Shown in pieces: positions 33,793-41,652 of a DNA stretch of 48,871 bases (within the stretch, counting starts at the first letter, position 1; each line of letters starts with the position of its first letter). The DNA is taken from the NCBI GenBank assembly GCA_023249095.1, contig JAHFDK010000018.1:1-48871 (forward strand). Direction: 5' to 3'. Position numbers and translations under genes: made by a program. The DNA is from Candidatus Rokuibacteriota bacterium (lineage in GTDB: Bacteria > Methylomirabilota > Methylomirabilia > Rokubacteriales > CSP1-6). Under the pieces are notes generated by a model. That model ran no database searches and was not told where the DNA came from. It was given only the letters and a program-made list of their open reading frames with translations.

Positions 33793-33939
33793 ATGCGAGT
33801 TCCCTCGCCACTGATCCGGAGCCCGCTCGCCTCCGTGTTTCTCGCCTGGGGCATGTCGGCCCCACTCGCCGAGACCACCGCCGAGCTGATGCTGGAACCC
33901 GATCTGTGTGGCGTCGGCCTGAGGCACTGCGTACGCTAA
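33793..33939 (+). CDS. Possible small exported peptide (uncertain)
   Basis: The 48-codon frame starts at ATG 33793 with GGGAG 7 bases upstream and ends in TAA. The N-terminus (MRVPSPLIRSPLASVFLAWG) looks like a weak signal sequence, followed by MSAPLAETTAELMLEPDLCG. No family is recognised. It could equally be a remnant or chance reading frame. Confidence 0.25.
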   Translation: MRVPSPLIRSPLASVFLAWGMSAPLAETTAELMLEPDLCGVGLRHCVR

Positions 33940-34106
33940 GGCCCGTCAGGACGATGGCGGTGACGCAGAAGCTCGTCGCGGTGGTGGCTCGGTGAACAAT
34001 CCCGCCTCGGAAGTCCGTGGATAGACGACGGCCGCGTCCGGTAGTCATGCTTTCAGTCACGTTGACGACTGGCGCGGCCGAAGCGGTGAGGGAACTACTT
34101 GTTTTA

Positions 34107-34141
34107 TGGCGGGCTCGACGGGACTTGAACCCGCGACTTCC
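34107..34141 (-). other. tRNA 3'-end fragment (T arm, acceptor strand and CCA)
   Basis: On the minus strand the T stem GCGGG, the loop TTCAAGT and CCCGT form a canonical T arm, followed by acceptor strand CGAGCCC, discriminator G and CCA. The matching 5' strand GGGCTCG is not found in the preceding 60 or so bases, and no anticodon arm folds. This is therefore a partial tRNA, the kind of sequence left as an attachment-site copy by integrative elements. Confidence 0.6.
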
Positions 34142-34464
34142 CACCGCTGCACAGCAGGGAGTAGGCGACAATCAGTGCGGAGCCGCGACCCGGCCGATCC
34201 CGTCGTCGAGCAGATGCCGCTTTTGGCCGGCTTGGCTTCCGCCTCCATCCAGGAGCTCGTGGCCAGCGGTCCTCAGGCGGGTCATCCCGTGCGCCGTCTG
34301 CGCATATCACTGCGCGAACAAGCCAATTATGAGGCACATGAGGTGATTGCATGACGGTCGAACGCCTCGAAGGAACTGACGACGGCCGAGAACGGAGAAC
34401 TTCAACACAGCTTCAGCACACAGTGTACGGCGGTGGTCGTAGTCGTCGGTTAGTCTGATATTCC

Positions 34465-36645
34465 ATGCGCCACGGAACCTCGGTGCCCGTACGTTCGACC
34501 CGAACTCTCTATCTGGGAATCCTCGCCCTGCTTGCTGTCGCGTTCATGGTGTACCAGATCGCGCTCCTCCGCGAGCTGCGGTTCCAGCTCACGACGCTGT
34601 TCACGCTCACCCCGTTCCTCTTCAGCACGGTAGTCTTTTGCATCGCCCTGGGGTCCTTGGCCGCGTCACGACTTTCCTCTGGGACGCTTGAAACGCTACG
34701 CTGGGGGGCGGCCATCCTCCCGTTGGTTATCATCTTTTCTTTCGCGATGACCCTGCGCATCGCGCAGGCCTTCGTGACGCGCGACCCCGGCCGCTTCGTG
34801 GTCGGGGCTGAAGGCGGCCTTCCAGGCGGCGGCGATGCCTACCTCACATCGACGCTCATCGCCTTCGTCGCTGTGGCCGCTACCGGGTACGGAGTGGTCT
34901 TCTTCATGCAGGGCCTGATCTTCTCGCTGTATTTCCGGGAAGGCAGGAATGAGGGCGTGCTCTCCCGGACCTATGGGGTTGACCTGCTCGCCTCCGGCAT
35001 CGGCGCACTCCTCGGAGGCGCACTTACCTTCTTGCTCACACCGGTCCAGATGGTCTTGGTCTCGGTGGGTCTCGTCCTAGTCAATCTGTGGATCTCGTTC
35101 CGATTCCTACGGATTCCTTGGCCCCGCACGGCGGTCGTGTCCGTGATCGCCGTGGCAGTCGTCGGTGCCGAGCTGGCCGCAGGGGTCCTGTCGCGTTTAG
35201 AGGCTCCGAAGTGGCTGGAGGAGGTGACCTATTCCCACTGGAGCCGGTATCGCCGGATTGACGTGGCAGAGTCGAGTTCCACGATGCGCGTCTTCACCGA
35301 CGGACTCCTGTTTCAGATCAATTACGTGGATGATCGGTCGCACCACGATGACCCGCGCCAGGCGGTGACCGATCTGATCCGTAAATCGGACCGACCGGTT
35401 CGAGACGTGCTCGTGATCGGCTCCGGCACGGGCACGGACGTGCGCATCATGAAGCACGTCATTGGCGACCACCTCAACGTCGTCGCCGTGGAGCTGGACG
35501 GAGGGTTCGTGGAAACCGCGCGCGCCTTCCCGTGGCTCTGGGACTCGTATCGCAGCGCGGAGATCGTCGTTCAAGAAGGCCGGTATTTTTTGGAGAACAC
35601 CGGCAGGAACTTCGATCTTGTCCTCTACGCCTACATCGATCCCCAGTCGGCGATCGGGAGCATCGGTGTCCCGGATGCGAACTTCCTTTACACCGATGCG
35701 GGCCTGCGAAGCGCCTTCGCACGCGTCCGGGATGGCGGCTCTCTGATGATCACCCGCGTCTACCTGGTGGAGGAGGAGCATGCTTTCATCAGACGCGCCT
35801 GCGCGACGGTGCGCTCGGCGGGGATTCCCCCCGAGCACGTCCGCCTGTATCGCCGTGCTGCGAGCGTACCCTGGGGCTACTACGGACAGCTCACCACGCT
35901 CCACCTCGTGGCAGGCAAGGGCGGTCCGCCTCCGGAACTCCACGCCCGTGACCTCGTCCTCATTCCGTGGACCGAGGGCGGCCGGCCCACGACGGATCTC
36001 TTTCCGTTCTCGCTCGGAACCGGCATTTGGTTCGACGCGCTTGTCAGGTACACCGTGCGCAACGCGCTCGTCCTCTTCGTTTGCCTGGCGACCCTGGGCG
36101 CGGTGCTGGCGTCGGTGGCGACCGGCCTGGGACGATTCACCTTCTTCACACTCGGCTTCGGATCTTTTTTGGTCGAAAGCCTCGTGCTATTCAACAGCTT
36201 CCTCCTCTTCGGTGACCCGAATCTGAGCGCGGCCGTGGCGATCGGCGTGTTTCTCCTCTGGAATGGGTTGGGGAGCCTTCTTTCTTGGCGTCTCGAGCGG
36301 TTGCGGAGCTGGCATCTTGTGGTTCCCGCGCTCGTCCTCCTTTACGCAGTCACCGCGCCGCTGGTGAGCGCGTCGACAATCACCACGTCTCCGTTCGTCC
36401 GCCTCCTGATCTTCACATGTCACCTCGCCCCGGCTGGCATCGGCTGCGGGGCGATGTTCCCGATCGCGCTCCGGCGGTTCGAACGCGAGAGCGTAGCGAA
36501 GATGTTCTTCATGGACGTGGTAGGCTGCGCTCTGGCGCCCCCTGTGTTCTGGATCGCCATGAGCCTGGTGGGCATCTCGCTCGTGATCGGCTCGGCGCTG
36601 GTCAGCTATGCTGTCGTATGCCTCGTCCTGGCTCTTCGGCGGTGA
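34465..36645 (+). CDS. Polytopic membrane protein with internal spermidine synthase-like methyltransferase domain
   Basis: The 726-residue protein has about six N-terminal membrane helices (15-235), a cytoplasmic Rossmann domain (about 250-510) and further helices (about 530-726). The central domain has VLVIGSGTGTDVRIMKH and VVAVELDGGFVE, the SAM-binding motif and acidic ribose loop of spermidine synthase-type enzymes. The polyamine-synthase residues cannot be confirmed. Such membrane fusions are often annotated as spermine/spermidine synthase-like, with unknown substrate. It heads a rightward block of three envelope-type genes with less extreme G+C in third positions (by eye) than the metabolic genes. 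Confidence 0.8.
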   Translation: MRHGTSVPVRSTRTLYLGILALLAVAFMVYQIALLRELRFQLTTLFTLTPFLFSTVVFCIALGSLAASRLSSGTLETLRWGAAILPLVIIFSFAMTLRIAQAFVTRDPGRFVVGAEGGLPGGGDAYLTSTLIAFVAVAATGYGVVFFMQGLIFSLYFREGRNEGVLSRTYGVDLLASGIGALLGGALTFLLTPVQMVLVSVGLVLVNLWISFRFLRIPWPRTAVVSVIAVAVVGAELAAGVLSRLEAPKWLEEVTYSHWSRYRRIDVAESSSTMRVFTDGLLFQINYVDDRSHHDDPRQAVTDLIRKSDRPVRDVLVIGSGTGTDVRIMKHVIGDHLNVVAVELDGGFVETARAFPWLWDSYRSAEIVVQEGRYFLENTGRNFDLVLYAYIDPQSAIGSIGVPDANFLYTDAGLRSAFARVRDGGSLMITRVYLVEEEHAFIRRACATVRSAGIPPEHVRLYRRAASVPWGYYGQLTTLHLVAGKGGPPPELHARDLVLIPWTEGGRPTTDLFPFSLGTGIWFDALVRYTVRNALVLFVCLATLGAVLASVATGLGRFTFFTLGFGSFLVESLVLFNSFLLFGDPNLSAAVAIGVFLLWNGLGSLLSWRLERLRSWHLVVPALVLLYAVTAPLVSASTITTSPFVRLLIFTCHLAPAGIGCGAMFPIALRRFERESVAKMFFMDVVGCALAPPVFWIAMSLVGISLVIGSALVSYAVVCLVLALRR

Positions 36646-36839
36646 GAGGTTGCTGCGCCCCGACCCGCCGGTACGAACGATGTCCGGAGAGCCGGCTGCC
36701 CCGCCTCGCCTGAGGATCCTACACGTCATGAGCATTCGCTCGAATCGCTTCCGATTGCAGTTCGTCGCGGCGCAGTTCGCGGTACTTCGCCGTCGCCAAT
36801 CTTTGCCACGCCAGAAGGGCGGTGATATGTTGGCTAGCA

Positions 36840-38279
36840 ATGCAAGCGGCTGAAAACGCGGCGTCGCTCCTCTCGGTTGTCGTTCCGGTCTACAACGAGG
36901 CCCACACCATTCGTGAGATTCTCGGTCGCGTCGCGCGCGTTCCGATCCCGAAGGCTGTCATCGTCGTGGACGACGGTTCCACGGACGGTACGACCCAGAT
37001 TCTTCGCGATCTCGAGGCCTCTCCACAAGTGCTGACGCGGGAGTCCGGTGCGACACCGTTCGGTTTCGAGGTGGTCGTCCATGAGAAGAATCGCGGGAAA
37101 GGGGCGGCGATCCGCACGGGCCTGGCTCGGGTCACTGGGGACATGGTGATCATTCAGGACGCGGACCTCGAATACGACCCGTCCGAGTACCCCAAACTCA
37201 TCCAACCGATCCTCGATGGTAAGGCCGACGTCGTGTATGGCTCCCGGTTTCTTGGGTACCCGCGTCGCGTCCTTTTCTTCTGGCATACCGTCGGCAACAA
37301 CTTCCTGACGCTCGTGTCGAATATGTTTTCGAATCTGAACCTCACTGACATGGAGAGTGGTTACAAGGTTTTCCGGACCGAAGTCGTCAAGTCCATACGC
37401 CTTCGCTGCGATCGTTTCGGCTTCGAGCCTGAGATTACGGCGAAGATCGCCCGGGGGGGCTGGAGGATCTACGAGGTTCCGATTTCCTATGCCGGGCGCA
37501 CGTACGCCGAAGGCAAGAAGGTCAACTGGAAGGACGGCGTCGGTGCCCTGTGGACCATCATTCGCTTCAATCTACTGACAGAGGGAGCCGATCACGCCGC
37601 GACGACACTGCAGCGTGTATCGCAACTCTCGCGTTATAACGCCTGGCTCTACGAGCAGATCTCGCCCTTTGTGGGGCGACGAATCCTGGAAGTCGGGGCT
37701 GGCCTTGGCACGATGACAAGATATTTACTCGACCGCGAGCAGGTTGTGGCCTCTGACATCAATCCTCGGTACCTGGATGCCTTGAGGGCGACGCTGGGCA
37801 GCCGGCACAACGTGGTGGTGCAACAGCTCGACCTCAACGCGCCGGTCCCGGAGTGGGTGGAGAAATACTCTCTCGACACCGTCATGTGTCTCAACGTGTT
37901 GGAGCACATCGAGGACGATGAGGCGGTTCTGCGACGCCTCCACGACGCTCTGTCGCCGCATGGACGAGTCTTGCTCATTGTTCCGGCGATGAGGATGCTC
38001 TACGGGTCGATCGACGAGACGATCGGCCACTTCCGGCGATATGAGCGTGATGAGTTGAGCGCGAAGCTGCGCCGAGCCGGGTTCCTGGTGGAGGAGGCCA
38101 GATACATCAACCTGATCGGAGTGCCCGGATGGTTCTTGAACGGCCGGCTCTTGAGACGCAAGACAGTTCCGGGGCTTCAGGCTCGACTGAACGATCTTCT
38201 GGTTCCAGTCCTCCGCTTGGAACGGCACTTCCGCCCGCCCTTCGGGATGTCGTTGCTGGCCGTCGGCCGCAAGGGCTGA
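36840..38279 (+). CDS. Fused family 2 glycosyltransferase and SAM-dependent methyltransferase
   Basis: The 479-residue protein joins two enzymes. Residues about 9-240 are a DPM1-like GT2 domain: [58 protein letters not shown] and VYGSRFLG. Residues about 260-470 are a class I methyltransferase: [30 protein letters not shown] and [16 protein letters not shown]. It may glycosylate a polyprenyl phosphate and methylate the sugar or lipid product. GTG 36822 is an alternative start, with AGAAGGG very close upstream. It precedes a membrane glycosyltransferase by 10 bases, suggesting a lipid-linked sugar pathway. Confidence 0.88.
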   Translation: MQAAENAASLLSVVVPVYNEAHTIREILGRVARVPIPKAVIVVDDGSTDGTTQILRDLEASPQVLTRESGATPFGFEVVVHEKNRGKGAAIRTGLARVTGDMVIIQDADLEYDPSEYPKLIQPILDGKADVVYGSRFLGYPRRVLFFWHTVGNNFLTLVSNMFSNLNLTDMESGYKVFRTEVVKSIRLRCDRFGFEPEITAKIARGGWRIYEVPISYAGRTYAEGKKVNWKDGVGALWTIIRFNLLTEGADHAATTLQRVSQLSRYNAWLYEQISPFVGRRILEVGAGLGTMTRYLLDREQVVASDINPRYLDALRATLGSRHNVVVQQLDLNAPVPEWVEKYSLDTVMCLNVLEHIEDDEAVLRRLHDALSPHGRVLLIVPAMRMLYGSIDETIGHFRRYERDELSAKLRRAGFLVEEARYINLIGVPGWFLNGRLLRRKTVPGLQARLNDLLVPVLRLERHFRPPFGMSLLAVGRKG

Positions 38280-38289
38280 AAGCTGGCGA

Positions 38290-39897
38290 TTGCCAGGGTC
38301 AAGCGGCGCGTCGACACGCCGGCGCGCCGTCTCATTTCTGGTGTTGGTCGTGGCCGCGGCGGTGTTGGTCACGCATTTCACCGTGATGAACACTGTCGTC
38401 GTCGGGATTTTCCACGACGACGGCATCTATACAGTCCTGGCGAAGTCTCTTGCCGACGGCACTGGTTATCGCCTCGTGAGCTTGCCCTCGTCGCCGGTCC
38501 AGCTCAAGTATCCTGTCCTCTACTCCGGCGTGCTCGCTATTCTTTGGTGGCTGCTGCCGTCGTTTCCGGAAAACGTCGCACTCTTCAAAGCGTTCAATCT
38601 CATCGCGTTGTTTGTCGGCCTGCTCTTGAGTTACAGGTTCCTTCGTCTCAACACAACTCCGTCGCGGATCGATGCCGTCACATACGTTCTCTTGATCGGC
38701 GGTTGTCCGCTCGTGTTTTCGCTCACGAGATTGCCGTTGAGCGACACGCTCTTCTTCGCGCTGACAGTTGGCGCCGTCGCCTTCCAGGGGGTTCGCGGAA
38801 CGCCCGGGACGATCGCGTTGGCAACCGTCGCGGCGGCGGCTTATCTGACGCGGACGGTAGGCGTCGCTCTGATTGTGGCCTTTGTGATCTGGTTCATCCT
38901 TGACCGGTCGTACAGAAGCCTGCTTATCTTCCTCGGTGTAACGGGTGCTCTGATTTCACCGTGGTGGTATTGGCAGCATGGCCAGCGCAACGAAGGTGTG
39001 GCCAGCATCCTCCTGGAGTATTACGTCGCATACAAACCGGAGAGTCACGCCTCCGTGGTCGTTTGGTCCGACTGGTCCAAGGCCGTCGAGCTCGTATGGG
39101 CTAACCTGCGATATGCCGTGGAGAGTCTGGACGCTGCGGTCTTTCTAGGGGTGGTCCCAGGTCTCCGGCTAGTCGCGTGTCTACTCCTTCTCGTGGGTAT
39201 TTACCAGTCGCTCCGGGAGCGGATTGGCGTTCACCACCTTTGGCTGCCACTGTACGTACTCATTGTCGTGGGCTGGCCGTGGCACCCAGGCCGCTTCATG
39301 ATGCCGGTGCTTCCTGTTGCATTGCTCTTTCTCATTCGCGGGGCTCAGGCAGTGGAGTGGTGGCTGCGAGGCATGAATGCACACTGGTCGGCTCGCACGG
39401 TGGCATGGATTCCCCGGATTCCGACCGTCATGATGACCCTACTCGTCATCCTGTGGCTGGGCCTCTACGTTCGGGCGGACCCACGTCTTGAAGTCCGGCC
39501 GGCCTGGGAGCGCCACGAGAGCTATTGGCCGGGATTCACCGAAACGTTCGCCTGGGTCCGGGCGAACACCGCTGCCAACGATGTCCTCGCGACGGCCCAC
39601 GATCCACTGTACTACCTGTATACGGGACGGCAGGGGGTGCGACCGTGGCTGTACAAGCCGTCGACATACTTCTACCCTTACAAGCACGGCTTCGCAGATC
39701 TTGGCGACGTTGACCGGGTCCGGCAGGAGCTAGACCGCTTGGGGGTCCGATACCTGGTCATCGATCCGCTCGACGGCTACGCGGAGGAAGAGTCGAGCGC
39801 GAGCCATTTTGAACATCTTCTCGAGTCGTATTCGGCGAAGCCTGAGCTCGTGTTTACGAGCTCAGACGGCCGACACTTGGTCTATCGGCTTCCCTAG
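38290..39897 (+). CDS. Polytopic membrane glycosyltransferase (GT39/ArnT-like)
   Basis: The 535-residue protein has about ten or more hydrophobic helices. FHDDGIYTVLAKSLADGTGY in the first extracytoplasmic loop carries the acidic pair expected of GT-C enzymes that use polyprenyl-phosphate sugars, followed by KYPVLYSGVLAI. The C-terminal soluble part (about 400-535) contains YYLYTGRQGVRPWLY. It probably transfers a sugar from a lipid carrier to a protein or lipid outside the membrane. TTG 38290 is used because no better start precedes the first helix. It likely accepts the product of the upstream GT2-methyltransferase. Confidence 0.8.
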   Translation: MPGSSGASTRRRAVSFLVLVVAAAVLVTHFTVMNTVVVGIFHDDGIYTVLAKSLADGTGYRLVSLPSSPVQLKYPVLYSGVLAILWWLLPSFPENVALFKAFNLIALFVGLLLSYRFLRLNTTPSRIDAVTYVLLIGGCPLVFSLTRLPLSDTLFFALTVGAVAFQGVRGTPGTIALATVAAAAYLTRTVGVALIVAFVIWFILDRSYRSLLIFLGVTGALISPWWYWQHGQRNEGVASILLEYYVAYKPESHASVVVWSDWSKAVELVWANLRYAVESLDAAVFLGVVPGLRLVACLLLLVGIYQSLRERIGVHHLWLPLYVLIVVGWPWHPGRFMMPVLPVALLFLIRGAQAVEWWLRGMNAHWSARTVAWIPRIPTVMMTLLVILWLGLYVRADPRLEVRPAWERHESYWPGFTETFAWVRANTAANDVLATAHDPLYYLYTGRQGVRPWLYKPSTYFYPYKHGFADLGDVDRVRQELDRLGVRYLVIDPLDGYAEEESSASHFEHLLESYSAKPELVFTSSDGRHLVYRLP

Positions 39898-40203
39898 TCT
39901 AGAGCCTCGCGTCCGTCCTCCTCGGCTCTCAGTCACCGGGCGACCAGCAGGCCGTGCAGACAGCGGGCGTCTCCGAACGGGACTTCGTCACCGGGCCTTG
40001 CGGCAGGCCACGAGGTCATGGAGCGGATGGCCACGCCGGTCCGGTATTCGGTCTCTTTGGCCCCGCTGACTATTCATTACCGAATAACTGCCGACAGTAG
40101 CGGATAAGCCACCGATGCCCGGCTCGCCCACCTCATCGCTGCCGACGGTGCAACTCTGTGATCGCAATGCCCTTTTTAGTTCTGGGCGGGGCCCGGCCAC
40201 ACT
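39898..40203. other. Intergenic region upstream of the Tad operon
   Basis: No gene is seen in this stretch. It contains GGTGCAA (inverted TTGCACC) at 40147-40153 and an imperfect inverted pair GGTATTCGG and CCGAATAAC flanking 40050-40090. Both are candidate regulator-binding sites upstream of the promoter-like element at 40204. Confidence 0.5.
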
Positions 40204-40218
40204 TGGCACCGCGTGTGC
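40204..40218 (+). promoter_or_regulatory. Sigma-54-type promoter at the head of the Tad locus
   Basis: TTGGCACCGCGTGTGC has GG at 40205-40206 and GC at 40217-40218 with 10 bases between. It closely resembles the elements before both activator copies, including the partial inverted repeat GGCAC/GTGC. The predicted transcript start is about 5 bases before the ATG at 40235. Confidence 0.55.
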
Positions 40219-40234
40219 ACCTCGCTGAACCGCG

Positions 40235-40540
40235 ATGGCCGGAACAGTGAATCCGTCAACTTCCAGAACTGTGAGCCGATCAATGACAGACGAACGCGGG
40301 CTACCCAGTTGTGTCCTCGTGATCAATCTGGAGCGCTCGTCCCAGCCGGTCGCCGAGATTGCCACGGCACTCGAGCCTCTCGGCATCCCGGTCGAGGTCG
40401 TCGACCGCGGCCCCCAGTTGCGATGGACGGCCACGCTCGTACTCCGCGTGCCCACCGAGCGCGCGGAAGAGGCGATGCTGGCGCTCGCGCTCAAGGGCTT
40501 CGGGGACGTGCTCGCGTACGAGTCCGATCATGCGATGTGA
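40235..40540 (+). CDS. Small protein with ACT-like pattern at the head of the Tad locus
   Basis: The 101-residue protein has the pattern CVLVINLERSSQPVAEIATA, then LGIPVEVVDRG, LRWTATLVLRVPTERAEEAM and LALKGFGDVLAYES. This alternating strand-helix-strand order looks like an ACT-type ligand-binding fold, but I recognise no specific family. An internal ATG at 40283 would give 85 residues and keep the whole fold. The upstream ATG is chosen because it sits just after the sigma-54-type promoter. It precedes the first pilin by 146 bases and may regulate pilus genes. Confidence 0.6.
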   Translation: MAGTVNPSTSRTVSRSMTDERGLPSCVLVINLERSSQPVAEIATALEPLGIPVEVVDRGPQLRWTATLVLRVPTERAEEAMLALALKGFGDVLAYESDHAM

Positions 40541-40686
40541 AGTGCCCGACGTCGATATCCGATTTGACCAGGGCGACCGTGAGCCGGCTGGCGGCCCAGG
40601 CTCCGGGAACAACGAGGAGGGGGTGGCCAGCCGGGAACGGGTGCAGCACAACCACAAGGTCTCAACAACCAAGGAGAAAGAAGAAC

Positions 40687-40899
40687 ATGTTGATGATGCT
40701 CAATCTCATTGTCGGTACTGTGTCGAAGCACCTCCGCGATCGGCGCGGGGTCGTGTCAGTGGAGTGGATCATCCTCGCCATCGTCATCATGGTGGCGATC
40801 GTGGCGGCGTTCGCGCCAGCGTTGAGGACGGCGCTCACGACCGGTGTCACGGCGGTCACCAACGCCCTGACGGCGCAGAGTGGGGCGGCCGGTTCGTAA
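40687..40899 (+). CDS. flp: Flp-type pilin, copy 1
   Basis: The 70-residue type IVb prepilin has a positively charged leader ending RDRRG, cleaved before VVSVEWIILAIVIMVAIVAA. The Glu at +5 and long hydrophobic helix are hallmarks of Flp/TadA-system pilins. AAGGAG lies upstream of ATG 40687. It is followed after 50 bases by a nearly identical second pilin gene. Mature pilin would be about 48 residues and form the Tad pilus fibre. The prepilin peptidase is not in the window. Confidence 0.92.
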   Translation: MLMMLNLIVGTVSKHLRDRRGVVSVEWIILAIVIMVAIVAAFAPALRTALTTGVTAVTNALTAQSGAAGS

Positions 40900-40949
40900 T
40901 CCCTAACGTGTCCGAAACGTCCCAAAGCCTAAAGAGGAGCAAGACCTTT

Positions 40950-41162
40950 ATGTTGATGATGCTTAACCTCATTGTCGGTGCTGTGTCGAAGCACCTCCGC
41001 GATCGGCGCGGTGTCGTGTCAGTGGAGTGGATCATCCTCGCCATCGTCATCATGGTGGCGATCGTGGCGGCGTTCGCGCCAGCGTTTGGGACGGCGCTCA
41101 CGGCCGGTGTCACGGCGGTCACCAACGCCCTGACGGCGCAGAGTGGGGCGGCCGGTTCGTGA
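40950..41162 (+). CDS. flp: Flp-type pilin, copy 2
   Basis: The 70-residue protein differs from copy 1 at only four positions (Ala for Thr near residue 11, FG for LR in APAFGTAL, Ala for Thr in TAGVTA). Leader, cleavage site RRG/VVSVEW and Glu5 are kept. GAGGAG lies upstream of ATG 40950. The coding DNA is also nearly the same as copy 1, so the pair is a recent tandem duplication with a 263-base period. The differences fall after the hydrophobic helix or in the leader. Confidence 0.92.
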   Translation: MLMMLNLIVGAVSKHLRDRRGVVSVEWIILAIVIMVAIVAAFAPAFGTALTAGVTAVTNALTAQSGAAGS

Positions 41163-41230
41163 TCCCTACTGTGTCCGAGCTGCCGGGAGGCCGTGGGCTT
41201 CCCGGCGGCTCGGTCGGGAGAAGGCGGCGT

Positions 41231-41641
41231 ATGCAGAGGTGGTGCTCCGACGAGCGCGGAACGGCGAGCGTGGAGTTCATTCTGATCGCTCCCTTCCTGC
41301 TCCTGATCCTGTTCGCCAGCGTGGAGCTCAGCCGCGCGTGGTTCACGATGAACCTCTTGACCACCGCGGCCCGAGAGGCGGTCAGGGCGGCGGTGGTGGC
41401 GGCGCCCAATCAGGTGGCGGCCGTGGGAAACGCCCGGCTCATCCAGATGCTGGGGGCCGGGAACTACTCGGGTGGCGTCACGTGCACACTCAACGGCGCC
41501 GGCGTTTGCGGCCAGGACTCGCGGGTGACCGCGAACATCTCCATGAACTTCAATACCGTCGTCCCTAACCTGCTCTGGATGATCCCGCAGCCGATGGTCC
41601 TCCAGCAGACGGCCAGCATGACCTTCGAAAACTGGCAATAA
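41231..41641 (+). CDS. TadE-like pseudopilin
   Basis: The 136-residue protein has the TadE signature: ERGTASVEFILIAPFLLLIL, with cleavage after Gly and Glu at +5, then LFASVELSRAWFTMNLLTTA and AREAVRAAVVAA. The globular C-terminal part contains two Cys (VTCTLNGAGVCG) that could form a disulfide. It probably forms a minor pilin or helps initiate the Tad pilus. ATG 41231 follows GGAGAAGG. CpaB starts 11 bases downstream. Confidence 0.85.
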   Translation: MQRWCSDERGTASVEFILIAPFLLLILFASVELSRAWFTMNLLTTAAREAVRAAVVAAPNQVAAVGNARLIQMLGAGNYSGGVTCTLNGAGVCGQDSRVTANISMNFNTVVPNLLWMIPQPMVLQQTASMTFENWQ

Positions 41642-41652
41642 CGGAGAGCTTG

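Larger units (their letters stand above)
33650..34464. other. Gene-poor stretch between lemA and the membrane fusion gene
   Basis: These 815 bases hold no convincing full-length gene. They contain a possible 48-codon reading frame (33793-33939), a tRNA 3'-end fragment (34107-34141) and unassigned sequence. A short frame at 34165-34354 encodes a helical-looking peptide (VVEQMPLLAGLASASIQELV) with no recognised family. Gene remnants next to a tRNA fragment suggest an old insertion or deletion site. Confidence 0.6.

Noticed and set aside
34107..34200. Complete tRNA gene
   Set aside because: Only the T arm, 3' acceptor strand and CCA are recognisable; no matching 5' acceptor strand or anticodon arm was found.
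34017..34354. Small protein genes in the frames around the tRNA fragment
   Set aside because: Translations such as RRDLNPR and GSTGLEPATS are artefacts often produced by reading through tRNA sequence. No family or good ribosome-binding site supports a gene.
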